Source: Melastoma dodecandrum
Lineage: Eukaryota > Streptophyta > Magnoliopsida > Myrtales > Melastomataceae
Assembly: GCA_029817715.1 (NCBI GenBank)
Contig: JARUPY010000292.1
Location: 2,572,001 to 2,636,000, forward strand
Direction: 5' to 3'
DNA: 64,000 bases
In this document: positions 8,015 to 16,126 of the stretch, one piece after another
Position numbering within the stretch: the stretch's first letter is position 1
How the letters are laid out: every line of letters starts with the position of its first letter
Translations under genes and position numbers: made by a program
Notes under the pieces: model-generated
The model's database searches: none
What the model was told of the DNA's origin: nothing
The model's input: the letters and a program-made list of their open reading frames with translations, nothing else

Positions 8015-8434
8015 ATGTCCCAGACCATCGATCGCGGGACCCTCGACCGGCTCATCGCCCTCGGGCGGGACCGCGGAGAACTCGCGGCGGAGGATCTGCG
8101 GGCCGCGCTGCCGGTGGAGCGCATGGATGTCGACGACCTCGTCCTGGTGATGCTGGAACTGGAGGCCGCCGGCATCAGCGTCGAGCCGGAAGCCTTCGGG
8201 CCGTCCGGGGAGCGGCCCTCGCCGGGCTCGCCGGTCCTCCCGCCCCGGGATCCCGGACCTGTCCCGCCCGCTCGCCAGATCGACAGCACGGGCACCGCGG
8301 CGGCGGACCGCGTTGCACGTGCGGCGGCGACCCCGGAGCCGGCCGCGGACGAGCGGGCCGACGTCACCCGGGCCGTCGCCCTGGCGGGCCTCGCGACGCT
8401 GCTCGTCCTCGGCGCCCTGCTGCTGATGCTGTGA
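8015..8434 (+). CDS. stand-alone sigma-70 region 1.1 domain with membrane anchor
   Basis: 139 aa. Residues about 8-57 (TLDRLIALGRDRGELAAEDL, then ALPVERMDVDDLVLVMLELE and AGISVEPE) match region 1.1 of the housekeeping sigma factor RpoD, the acidic autoinhibitory domain that occupies the polymerase DNA channel. No regions 2, 3 or 4 follow. Instead there is a proline-rich linker and a C-terminal hydrophobic helix (VALAGLATLLVLGALLLML) that ends the protein, as in a tail-anchored membrane protein. The start MSQTID was chosen over an upstream frame extension because GGGGGG lies just before it. Function unknown. Confidence 0.7.
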   Translation: MSQTIDRGTLDRLIALGRDRGELAAEDLRAALPVERMDVDDLVLVMLELEAAGISVEPEAFGPSGERPSPGSPVLPPRDPGPVPPARQIDSTGTAAADRVARAAATPEPAADERADVTRAVALAGLATLLVLGALLLML

Positions 8435-8445
8435 GACCGGGCACC

Positions 8446-8471
8446 GGAACGCTTCCGCCGACGGCCCCGTT
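8446..8471 (+). promoter_or_regulatory. putative sigma-EcfG promoter
   Basis: GGAAC at 8446-8450, a 17-base spacer, then CGTT at 8468-8471: an exact match to the general-stress sigma consensus. It lies 42 bases upstream of the ATG at 8514, a normal distance for a 5' leader. Confidence 0.5.
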
Positions 8472-8513
8472 GGCCGGGGCGCGTCAGAGACGATCGAGAG
8501 GACGAGGCCGCCC

Positions 8514-8930
8514 ATGCACCAACGCCCCGAAGGCCCCCTGGCCCTGCTGATCGCGGCCCTGCGCGCGGGCACCGCCCATGTCGAGGCGTTGCTCACGCTG
8601 GCGCGGACCGAGATCGACGGCAACCTTCGGGCGATCGTCTCGCTGATCGCGATCGTCGGTACGATTCCGGTGCTCCTGATCGTGACCTTCTTCCTCGGCC
8701 TCGACGGCGTGGTGAAGCTGCTGGCGCTGCCGCTGGGCTCCGAGGCGCCGGCGGCCCTGATCGTCGCCGCGCCGTTCCTGGCCATGGCCCTCTGGCTCGG
8801 CTGGCTCGGGGCACGCCGGATGGCACTCGCGAATCTGGAGCCCTGGCGGACGTGGCGTCAGGCCAAGCGGGACGTGCGCGAGGTCGCCGCGAACGCCAAG
8901 GCGGGGGCGGACGCGCGAAACGGCGCCTGA
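8514..8930 (+). CDS. holin-superfamily-like (Actinobacterial Holin-X / YqjE type) membrane protein
   Basis: 138 aa inner-membrane protein. A short amphipathic N-terminus (ALLIAALRAGTAHVEALLTL) is followed by two membrane helices, IVSLIAIVGTIPVLLIVTFF and ALIVAAPFLAMALWLGWLGA, and a basic C-terminal tail. The layout resembles phage-holin-family III / YqjE proteins, which in proteobacteria are chromosomal stress-induced envelope proteins rather than phage lysis genes. The preceding EcfG-type promoter suggests general stress control. Confidence 0.6.
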   Translation: MHQRPEGPLALLIAALRAGTAHVEALLTLARTEIDGNLRAIVSLIAIVGTIPVLLIVTFFLGLDGVVKLLALPLGSEAPAALIVAAPFLAMALWLGWLGARRMALANLEPWRTWRQAKRDVREVAANAKAGADARNGA

Positions 8931-9148
8931 TCCGGTCCCCGGCCGATCGTGCCCGTGCGTCCGGTGGGGCGCCGGGCGGACCGAGACCTTCGACCGCGGA
9001 GCGCCGCGCGAAAACATCCGGCGGCCGGCGATCCCTCCGGTCGCGCGCTCAGGGCGGGTGCGGCCGGTGTCTCCACGGGGAGACGGCCCGGTGATCGGGC
9101 GCGGTGCGACGGTCGCGCGCTCCGGATCGCCGGTGACGAACGGCCTCT

Positions 9149-9370
9149 TCAGATCCGGCCGCGGGGCTGACCCGCCGCGGGGCTCAGGTGCAGGAAGCTG
9201 CGCTCGCCCGTGGCGGCCTCGGCGACGTGCTGGATCGTGTCGAGGAGATCGGCCACCGCCAACGGTCCGACGGGCCGAAAATCGGCCTTCGGCGTGACCC
9301 AGCGTTTCTGCGTGCGGCCCGCGGCGATCTGCGCCTCGCTCAGCGCGTCGAAATCCCGGCGTCGCGTCAT
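9149..9370 (-). CDS. conserved hypothetical protein
   Basis: 73 aa, beginning MTRRRDFDALSEAQIAAG, with a clear GGAGGAT upstream of the ATG. Soluble, mixed charge, no signal peptide. The central part KRWVTPKADFRPVGPLAVAD is followed by a predicted helix. No family recognised. The longer upstream frame lacks a ribosome-binding site. Confidence 0.5.
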   Translation of the reverse strand: MTRRRDFDALSEAQIAAGRTQKRWVTPKADFRPVGPLAVADLLDTIQHVAEAATGERSFLHLSPAAGQPRGRI

Positions 9371-10054
9371 GGCTCCATCCTCCAGAGCGGAATCTGTCCG
9401 GGGCATGGTTGACGAAAGGTTAACAACGACCGCGGGCCGGGAGCGGCGCCGACGACAACGCGCGGTGCCCGAGCCGGGGCGTCGCCTCACCGGACGCCCC
9501 GCGATGATCGGCCGGGGCCAAACCGAAGCCCACAGCCGGTCATGGCGTCGACCTCAGGGCCTCGCCGCCGTCCCGAACCCTGCCTTTGAGTCCGGCGACC
9601 GGACGGCAATTCTCGCACCGCCGCCACGCACGCCCCCGTCGGGACGGCACCGGTACGATACTGCGGCCAAGCCTGCGACCTTGGTGAGGCTCCCGACAGG
9701 CTGCCTGGAGCCGGCGGCCGCGCTAGATAGGCGATGGTCCATCAGACCCCCCCGAGACATGGATCCACCTCAGCCCGTTCGGTCCGACCGAGCGGGCTTT
9801 TTCCTGGACTCGGCGTCGAGACCGCGCTGCGGCGTTCGGCTCTCCACCCCGGCGGTCGCAATGGAGAGCGCGTCCACCATCAGGCAATATCACGTTTGCG
9901 CTATCGTCGCGGCCCGATCCGCGCCTTTCCCCAGTCTACGCCGCCGCCGAAGACAGCATACGGAACACGCCTCAGGCCGTGTGGCAAATCCGGCACATCG
10001 TGTCTGCTGTATTCGATGTAGATTTACTGTCGACAAGCAAAAAATCTCCGGACC
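9371..10054. other. intergenic region, 684 bp
   Basis: No convincing protein gene. It contains a good intrinsic terminator on the plus strand (9772-9802) that does not follow any recognised gene, and near its right end an AT-richer stretch (about 9995-10050) that should hold the promoter of the porin at 10055. Confidence 0.5.
9772..9802 (+). terminator. intrinsic terminator without an upstream gene
   Basis: AGCCCGTTCGGT pairs with ACCGAGCGGGCT (one mismatch) over a three-base loop, followed by TTTTT. The nearest plus-strand protein gene upstream ends at 8930, 840 bases away. It may end a small RNA. Confidence 0.75.
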
Positions 10055-10873
10055 ATGACAGTCATGAAGAAGTCTCTGGCCGCCCTGACCACGTTCACCG
10101 CCCTGACGGCCACGGCTTCGGCGGCCGATCTGCCGCGCCGTGCCCCGCCACCGGTCTTCACGCCGGTGCCGGTCTTCACCTGGACGGGCGCCTATTTCGG
10201 CGTCAACGCCGGCTACATCACCACCGTCAAGGACACGGTGTTCACGACCGGCGTGTTCCCGGTCAACACCGGCATCGCCAACGGCAACCGTCCGGGCGCG
10301 CTGCGGCTGCCGCAGGACGGTTTCACCGGCGGCGGCCAGATCGGCTACAACTACCAGTTCACCCCGGGCTCGGGCTTCGTCGTCGGCGTCGAGGCCGACG
10401 CCGCCTACACCGACCTGAGCCGCACCACCGCCTTCCGCGGCACGAACGGGGGCATCAGCATCTATCGGCAGTCGCAGGACTACCTGGGCACCGTGCGCGG
10501 CCGCGTGGGCTACGCCTTCGATCGCGTCCTGGTCTACGGGACCGGCGGCTTCGCCTACGGCGACGTGACCCAGCGCGGCATCTACGAGAACACGGCCGGA
10601 ACCCCGACCTTCTACGGCTCCCGCACCCGCACCGAATACGGCTATGCGGCTGGCGGCGGCATCGAATACGCCCTGCCGACCGACTCGTTCCTGAACGTCT
10701 TCCGCTCCTCGGCCGTCACGGTGAAAGCCGAGGGCCTGTACTACGACCTCGGGCAACACACCGTGGTCCTGGCGGCCCTGTCCGGCCGCGGAACCGGTGC
10801 CTACGCCTCCCGCTTCCAGAACGAGGGCGTGTTGGGCCGCTTGGGCCTGAACTACAAATTCGGCTCGTACTGA
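10055..10873 (+). CDS. outer-membrane beta-barrel protein, Omp25/31 type
   Basis: 272 aa. Signal peptide (MKKSLAALTTFTALTATASA) cleaved at AASAADLP; mature N-terminus PVFTWTGAYFGVNAGYI is the hallmark of Rhizobiales Omp25/Omp31-like barrels. Alternating aromatic strands follow, including GGGQIGYNYQF, GFVVGVEADAAYTDL, VRGRVGYAFDRVLVYGTGGF, and a C-terminal LGRLGLNYKFGSY with terminal aromatic residues as needed for barrel assembly. It is likely an abundant surface protein or small porin. The start may be 10055 or 10064. A 10-bp hairpin 138 bases after the stop may end the transcript. Confidence 0.88.
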   Translation: MTVMKKSLAALTTFTALTATASAADLPRRAPPPVFTPVPVFTWTGAYFGVNAGYITTVKDTVFTTGVFPVNTGIANGNRPGALRLPQDGFTGGGQIGYNYQFTPGSGFVVGVEADAAYTDLSRTTAFRGTNGGISIYRQSQDYLGTVRGRVGYAFDRVLVYGTGGFAYGDVTQRGIYENTAGTPTFYGSRTRTEYGYAAGGGIEYALPTDSFLNVFRSSAVTVKAEGLYYDLGQHTVVLAALSGRGTGAYASRFQNEGVLGRLGLNYKFGSY

Positions 10874-11010
10874 GGCCGATCGCGGACGGTTCCAGCCCGT
10901 CCATCCGGGCCCCATGCGGGTGAGGTCCCCCGCATAGGCCGCCTGCCGCGACGATCCGAGACCGCCGTTGCCTCCGGGCCCAGCCCGATCAGACTGGCCC
11001 GAGGTCGACA

Positions 11011-11040
11011 GCGCCCCAGGCGAGCCGTCTCCTGGGGCGC
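11011..11040. terminator. hairpin between convergent genes
   Basis: GCGCCCCAGG and CCTGGGGCGC pair perfectly over a ten-base loop. No T-run. It lies between the porin and the oppositely oriented LacI gene and may serve both. Nothing else is recognised in 10874-11330. Confidence 0.5.
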
Positions 11041-11330
11041 CCGTCTGTTGGGAACCTGGGCGACCGCCGCCGCCCGGCCGGAGCGCTCTCCGCCGACCTG
11101 GATATCGGTTCGGCGCAAGAGCGCGTGGTGAGACAATCATTGAGAGCCGTGCCCGTTGGCAACGCCACGGTCAACGAACCAAGACCGAAACGGCCGGGGG
11201 CGCTCCTCCCGCCCGCGCCCTCGACGCTGTGGTGCCGGCGTGCAGCGCAGGATGCGGGAGAAGGGTGGGATCGCTGGATCGGCCTGGCTCAAGGCGGCGA
11301 CGTTGACCGTGCGCCACGCGATCGGGCGCG

Positions 11331-12395
11331 TCACGCGTGCTGCGGCCGCCCCTCGGCCCCGGTCGAATCGCGAATGACGAGGCGGGTAGGAAACAGCTTC
11401 CACGCCAGGTCATCCGGCGGGCGCGTGCCCTCGATCACCGCGACCAGCGTCGCGAAGGCGAAGCGCACCATGTCGAGGGTCGGGACCGCGATCGAGGTCA
11501 GGCTCGGGATCGCGTAGGCCGCCTGCACGAAGTCGTCGAAGCCGACCACCCGCATCGCCCCGGGAACCGGCACGCCGCGCGCGTGCAGCGCCTTCAGCAC
11601 GCCGAACGCCGCCCGGTCGTTGGCCGCCACGATCGCGTCCGGGCGGGACGAGCGGTCGAGCAGGGCGAGGGTCGCGCGATGGCCGCTCTCGGACGTCCAG
11701 CCGCACGGCACCACGAGCTCGTCGCGCGGCGGCAGTCCCGCCTCCGCCAGGGCCTCCCGGTAGCCCCGGTACCGCTCGGCCACCGTGCGCAGCCGCCGCC
11801 CGTCCCGCTCGGCCTTGTAGAAGCAGATCGCCCGGCTGCCCGCCTGGATCAGGTGGCGCACGGCCTCGTGGATCGCGTCCCGGTCGGCCCGGGCGGCGCA
11901 ATGCGCCCCCGGCACGTCGAGGCCGAACACCACGAACGGGACGCGCTTGGCCTGCAGCAGCGCGATCAGCGGATCGTCCCGCCGCTCGGCGAAGACCACC
12001 AGGCCGTCGACCCGGGCCTCGCTCACGAGGCTCGCGATCCGGGCGAGGCTGTCCGGGTCGTCGCTGCGGCAGCGCCGGTGGATCAGCGTGTAGCCGTGCT
12101 GGTCGGTCACCTGCGCGAAGGTCTGCAGGACGAGGCCCTCGTCGGTCTCCGGCACCGGGCCGGCCGCATCGTCGGGCCGGGCGCCCACGGAGAACACGCA
12201 GGCGATGCTGCGGCTCGGCTTCTTGCGCAGCGCGCGGGCCGCGAGGCTCGGCACGAAATCGAGGTCGCGCATGGCCGCCTCGATGGTCGCGCGGGTGGTC
12301 CGGGCGACCTTCTCGGGGTGGTTCAGGACCAGCGACACCGTCTGGAAGCTGAAGCCGGCCCGCCGCGCGACGTCCTTGATCGTCGTCTGGCCCAT
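11331..12395 (-). CDS. LacI-family transcriptional regulator
   Basis: 354 aa from MGQTTIKDVARRAGFS. The N-terminal helix-turn-helix and hinge (TIKDVARRAGFSFQTVSLVL, then ALRKKPSRSIACVF) are typical of LacI/GalR. The rest is the periplasmic-binding-protein-like effector domain, including AIVAANDRAAFGVLKAL and RVVGFDDFVQAAY, the usual sugar-repressor signatures. It lies at the edge of the oxidative pentose cluster, separated by about 1 kb from the lactonase gene, and probably senses a pathway sugar or intermediate. The effector is inferred. Confidence 0.9.
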   Translation of the reverse strand: MGQTTIKDVARRAGFSFQTVSLVLNHPEKVARTTRATIEAAMRDLDFVPSLAARALRKKPSRSIACVFSVGARPDDAAGPVPETDEGLVLQTFAQVTDQHGYTLIHRRCRSDDPDSLARIASLVSEARVDGLVVFAERRDDPLIALLQAKRVPFVVFGLDVPGAHCAARADRDAIHEAVRHLIQAGSRAICFYKAERDGRRLRTVAERYRGYREALAEAGLPPRDELVVPCGWTSESGHRATLALLDRSSRPDAIVAANDRAAFGVLKALHARGVPVPGAMRVVGFDDFVQAAYAIPSLTSIAVPTLDMVRFAFATLVAVIEGTRPPDDLAWKLFPTRLVIRDSTGAEGRPQHA

Positions 12396-13056
12396 CGTCA
12401 CCCCAGCCCTGGCCCGCCCGTGGCGGCGTGCCCGCGATCGGCGCTGCGAGGCCTCACGCGGCTCGGTCGATGGAGCAGTCTAAGACCGCGAAGTCTGGAG
12501 ATAAAGGCGCGAATTGAGCACTAACATAGCTCAAGAAAAATAATCATCTCACGTACAGATCTGTGTCCAGGTATCGATCGGTCGCGGCTCCCCGAGGTCC
12601 AGCGCCGACAAGAAGCCCGCCGCGGCGCGGGCCGGGCGGGCAGGAGGTGGTCTCGTCTCGGAGCACGCCGCACGCTAGAGGGCGCCGGGACGCGGCGCAT
12701 CCCCCATCCGGATGAGGCCGGCCCACGATCCTGCGGGTGGCCGCCGAGCACAGCGTCCGGAGCGGTGGCCGGTCGCGCACCGGCCCGGCTCCGCGCCGTT
12801 GACGCGCGCGCCTGCGCCGGACCGGCGTCCCAGGTGGGTTTCGCAACGGTGATCACCGGCTTTGCGACGAAAATCTGCGATTCATCGAGGACCTCAGCGG
12901 ACGAAGCGTTGGCCTGCCCACGCACGTTTGCTCAGGCGATGGAGGGCCACCTGACGGAACCGCGCGATGCCGGGTTCCGCGCCCAGCCGGTGCGATCACG
13001 TCATGGGCGGGCGCGGTGAACGCGGGCGTCCGATCATCGGCGCGCGGCGTACTGCG
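12396..13056. other. intergenic region, 661 bp
   Basis: No convincing gene. It carries one copy of a 98-bp sequence repeated at 60151-60248 (see 12837-12934). The part near 12500-12560 is AT-rich and probably holds the lacI-type gene promoter. Confidence 0.5.
12837..12934 (-). repeat. 98-bp dispersed repeat, copy A
   Basis: Read on the minus strand this segment matches 60151-60248 (plus strand) at 88 of 98 positions with no gaps. It begins near AGCAAAC, contains CAGGCCAACGCTTCGTCCGC and TTTTCGTCGCAAAGCCGGTG, and ends GCGAAACC. The flanks do not match. An open frame (VRGQANASSAEVLD) crosses it, but the differences from copy B fall almost wholly at first and second codon positions, so it is unlikely to be kept as protein. 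Confidence 0.85.
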
Positions 13057-13446
13057 TCAGCGTCGCAGCTGGAAGGGGTTGAAATCCGTCGCCCCGTCGA
13101 AGGGGTCGACCCGCTCCTGTCGTTTCAGCCATTGGACGACCGGCACCGAGAGCGGCAGCGCGAGGATTTCCCGGGCCACCTTCAGACCCCGGACGATCAG
13201 ACCCGTCTTGACGCGTTCGAAGGCCGGCCTCATGCCGGCACATGCGATGATCAGCACGATCCCGGTGTCGACCGCCGCGCCGACGATGGTCGAGCCGACC
13301 ATGCGCAGCGCCAGCCCACGACCCGCCATCTGCCGGTCGAACCCGTCGCTGGCGCCGGGTCGGACGGCCCTTGGCCGGTCCGGGATGCGGCGGGCCGGTG
13401 CAAGGTCGGGACCGTCCCAAGCCACGGCGATCGGCCCCGCGGACAT
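13057..13446 (-). CDS. hypothetical protein with one membrane helix
   Basis: 129 aa if started at MSAGPIAVAWDG (13446); a second Met at 13329 (MAGRGLALRMVG) is another candidate. It contains a hydrophobic segment STIVGAAVDTGIVLIIACAG and ends with VVQWLKRQERVDPFDGATDF. No family recognised. Weak start signals; reported because the C-terminal part looks protein-like. Confidence 0.35.
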   Translation of the reverse strand: MSAGPIAVAWDGPDLAPARRIPDRPRAVRPGASDGFDRQMAGRGLALRMVGSTIVGAAVDTGIVLIIACAGMRPAFERVKTGLIVRGLKVAREILALPLSVPVVQWLKRQERVDPFDGATDFNPFQLRR

Positions 13447-13529
13447 CGATCCTGGCGCGGAGCGCGCAAGCGTAGGCGCAGCCGCGCGAGCCTCCACCCG
13501 AGGCCCCGGGCCGTCCGCCGGCGGCGGTC

Positions 13530-14393
13530 TCAGCCCCCGAAGGCCCGCGGCGGCAGCCCGACCACGCCGACCGCGACCTCGAACAGCGCCCCGGCCTCCG
13601 GCACGCCCTCGGCCCCCCGCGACGCCGAGGTGACGAACAGGCGGTCGAGCCCGGCGCCCGCGAAGGCGCAGCTCGTGATGTTGGGGGCGGGCAAGGCGAC
13701 CGCCCGCATCAGGCGCCCCTCGGGATCCACGCGGCTCAGCCGCCCGCCGCCCCAATGGGCGATCCAGAGGCAGCCCTCCGCATCCGTGGTCATCCCGTCG
13801 GGCCAGCCCCAATCGTCGGGGAAGCGCAGGAACGGCCGCTTGCCCGAGAGCGTCCCGTCCGCGGCGAGGTCGAAGGCGTAGACCGTCCGGGCGGCGCTGT
13901 CGCTGTGATAGAGGGTCCGGCCGTCGAGGCTGAAGGTCGGGCCGTTGGCGACCCCGTATTCGCCGTCCATCCGCTGCCAAGTCAGATCGGGGTCGAGCCG
14001 GTGCAGGGAGCCCGAGACCGCGGTCTCGGCCTGGTGCATGCTGCCGGCCCAGATCCGGCCGGCGAAATCGACCTTGGCGTCGTTCAGGCGGTTGTCGGGA
14101 TAGTCGGGCTCCGGATCGCCGATCGGCACGATGCGGTCCACCTCCAGATCGTAGGTCGCGAAGCCGCTCTTGAGCCCGACGATGAAGTCCCGCCGGCCGG
14201 CGCGGGGGATGATCCAGCCCAGTGGCTCCGGGAAGGGCCGGCGGCCGGTCGCGCCGCTGGCGAGGTCGAGCCAGTTCAGGGCCGGGGCCTCGATGTCGAC
14301 CCAGAACAGCGTGCCCCGCTCCGGGACCCAGACCGGGCCCTCGCCGAGCCGGTCGCGCTCCGGGCGGGCGACGATGCGGATCCCTGCTTCCAT
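13530..14393 (-). CDS. SMP-30/gluconolactonase-family sugar lactonase
   Basis: 287 aa six-bladed propeller of the SMP-30 family. Expected metal ligands are present: Glu18 in RLGEGPVW, Asn150 in VANGPTFS and Asp199 in WPDGMTTD; Asn104 in LNDAKVD is a usual substrate or second-shell residue. In oxidative pentose pathways this enzyme opens the sugar 1,4-lactone made by the dehydrogenase (21595) to the sugar acid used by the dehydratase (16123). It is separated by 15 bases from the permease remnant and probably belongs to its transcript. Substrate (L-arabinono-lactone or similar) inferred from context. Confidence 0.88.
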   Translation of the reverse strand: MEAGIRIVARPERDRLGEGPVWVPERGTLFWVDIEAPALNWLDLASGATGRRPFPEPLGWIIPRAGRRDFIVGLKSGFATYDLEVDRIVPIGDPEPDYPDNRLNDAKVDFAGRIWAGSMHQAETAVSGSLHRLDPDLTWQRMDGEYGVANGPTFSLDGRTLYHSDSAARTVYAFDLAADGTLSGKRPFLRFPDDWGWPDGMTTDAEGCLWIAHWGGGRLSRVDPEGRLMRAVALPAPNITSCAFAGAGLDRLFVTSASRGAEGVPEAGALFEVAVGVVGLPPRAFGG

Positions 14394-14408
14394 GGCTTCG
14401 CCCTTCGG

Positions 14409-14825
14409 TCAGGCCGCCCGCGGGGCCCGGCAGCCCCAGACGGCGTAGAACAGCACGTAGAGTTCGCAGGCCGCGGTGATCAGGAAGGAATGCTGCAGCC
14501 CGAACCGGTCCGCCGCCCAGCCCTGCACCACCACCAGGGAGCCGCCCGCGATCGCCATGATCAGCAGCCCCGCCCCGGCGAGCACCGCCTCGGCCGGGCG
14601 CGCCTGCATGAGGGCGCTGCCGCTGGCGATCACGAACAGCGCCGCGAGGGTGATCGCGTAGGACACGTTGTGCGCCGCCCAGACCATGCCGAGGGTGCCC
14701 GCCGCCATGCTGGCGAGCCCGGTCACCGGGGCAGCGCGGTTGCCGCCCCGGGCGCCCGAGGCGGCCGCGTCCGTCCGGGCCGCGGATGTCCCGGCACCCG
14801 CGATCGGTCCTGCCATCGAGCGCAT
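14409..14825 (-). pseudogene. remnant of a FucP-type MFS sugar permease (internal deletion)
   Basis: About 138 codons remain of a family that normally has about 400. ITLAALFVIASGSALMQARP resembles the fourth helix of FucP/GluP-type permeases (usually ALFVIASGLAFLETAANPY), and it runs directly into GAGLLIMAIAGGSLVVVQGW and ADRFGLQHSFLITAACEL, which resemble the last two helices. The frame stays open across the junction. Roughly helices 5-10 and most of 1-3 are missing, so it cannot be a working transporter. It lies between the lactonase gene and the divergent mutarotase gene, where the pathway permease would be expected. Confidence 0.7.
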
Positions 14826-14860
14826 CCCTATCCCGTCGTGCCGCCTTGCCGGGGCACCGT

Positions 14861-14879
14861 ATTGTCCAAGACAATTGTC
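14861..14879. promoter_or_regulatory. probable operator in the divergent sugar promoter
   Basis: ATTGTC-caa-GACAAT (14861-14875) is a perfect inverted repeat and overlaps a second palindrome GACAATTGTC (14870-14879). It sits in the 149-bp gap between the divergent permease-remnant/lactonase unit and the mutarotase gene, next to TATATA (14884). The GT-n5-AC core is compatible with the FadR-type GntR regulator encoded at 18048; LacI cannot be excluded. Confidence 0.55.
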
Positions 14880-14974
14880 TGAGTATATAGCGGAGTCGCG
14901 GGCGTCAACCGCATCTCCGTGGCGCGCCGGCGCGGGATCCGGCAGGGTGGGCGGATCCGACCGGGGAGAACCTG

Positions 14975-16126
14975 ATGCAGGGAGCGGGACTCGTGGCACT
15001 GTGCGCCGGAGCGATGATCCCGGTCCTGGCCCAGGCAGCCGAGCCGGTCCGGACCGTGTTCGGCACCTTGCCCGATGGCCGCACGGTCGAGGAGGTGACG
15101 CTGACCAACGGTCACGGCGTCACGGCCCGGATCCTGTCCTGGGGGGCGCTGCTCCGGACCCTCGACGTGCCGGATCGGACCGGCAAGATCGCCGACGTGG
15201 TGCTCGGCTACAACGACCTCGCCGGCTACCTCGCCAAGCCCAACTATTTCGGCGTGAGCGTCGGCCGCTACGCCAACCGCATCCGGGCCGGCCGCTTCAC
15301 CCTCGACGGGCAGACCTACCGGCTCGCCACCAACGACGGCCCGAACGCCCTGCACGGCGGCGCGGCCGGCTTCGACAAGCGGCTCTGGACGATCACCGCC
15401 GTGACCGGCGGGGCGGCCCCATCGGTGAGCCTGCGCTACGTCAGCCCGGACGGGGAGGAGGGCTATCCCGGCACGCTGACGGCGACCGCCACCTACCGGC
15501 TGGACGACACCGACACCCTCACGGTCACCTACGAGGCGACCACCGACCGGCCGACCCTCGTCAACCTGACCAACCACAGCTTCTTCAACCTCGCGGGGGA
15601 GGGCTCCGGACGCGCGATCCTCGATCACGTCCTGACCATCCCGGCCGAGCGCTACACGCCGGTGGACGCCACCCTGATCCCGACCGGGGAGCATCGTCCG
15701 GTGGCGGGCACGCCCTTCGACTTCCGCAAACCCACGGTGATCGGCGCGCGCATCCGCGACGGGCGGGACGAACAGATCGTCCGCGGGCGGGGCTACGACC
15801 ACAACTGGGTCGTGACCGACGCGCCCACGGCCGAGCCGCACCAAGTGGCGCGGGTCGAGGATCCGGAATCGGGCCGAATACTGGAGATTGCCAGCAACCA
15901 GCCGGGGGTGCAGTTTTATGCGGGCAACTTCCTCGACGCGACCGCGGTGGGTAAATCCGGCCTCGCCTACCGTCAGTCGGACGCCTTCGCGCTGGAGCCG
16001 GAGCTCTTCCCCGACACGCCGAACCAGCCGGCCTTCGGCTCGGCCCGGCTCGACCCCGGCCAGACCTACCGGAACGTGATCACCTACCGCTTCTCGACCA
16101 GCCCCGCCCATCGGACCCACAAATGA
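14975..16126 (+). CDS. galM: exported aldose 1-epimerase (mutarotase)
   Basis: 383 aa. An N-terminal signal peptide ([18 protein letters not shown]) places it in the periplasm, unlike cytosolic GalM. Family features: [25 protein letters not shown], the catalytic His in [18 protein letters not shown], and the catalytic Glu region [16 protein letters not shown]. It interconverts alpha and beta anomers of aldoses and so could feed one anomer to uptake or to the dehydrogenase. Its stop codon overlaps the dehydratase start by four bases (ATGA). First gene of the rightward catabolic unit. Confidence 0.9.
   Translation: MQGAGLVALCAGAMIPVLAQAAEPVRTVFGTLPDGRTVEEVTLTNGHGVTARILSWGALLRTLDVPDRTGKIADVVLGYNDLAGYLAKPNYFGVSVGRYANRIRAGRFTLDGQTYRLATNDGPNALHGGAAGFDKRLWTITAVTGGAAPSVSLRYVSPDGEEGYPGTLTATATYRLDDTDTLTVTYEATTDRPTLVNLTNHSFFNLAGEGSGRAILDHVLTIPAERYTPVDATLIPTGEHRPVAGTPFDFRKPTVIGARIRDGRDEQIVRGRGYDHNWVVTDAPTAEPHQVARVEDPESGRILEIASNQPGVQFYAGNFLDATAVGKSGLAYRQSDAFALEPELFPDTPNQPAFGSARLDPGQTYRNVITYRFSTSPAHRTHK

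Noticed and set aside
8514..8930. Phage holin suggesting a prophage
   Set aside because: No other phage gene is near, and such chromosomal holin-superfamily proteins are common in proteobacteria.
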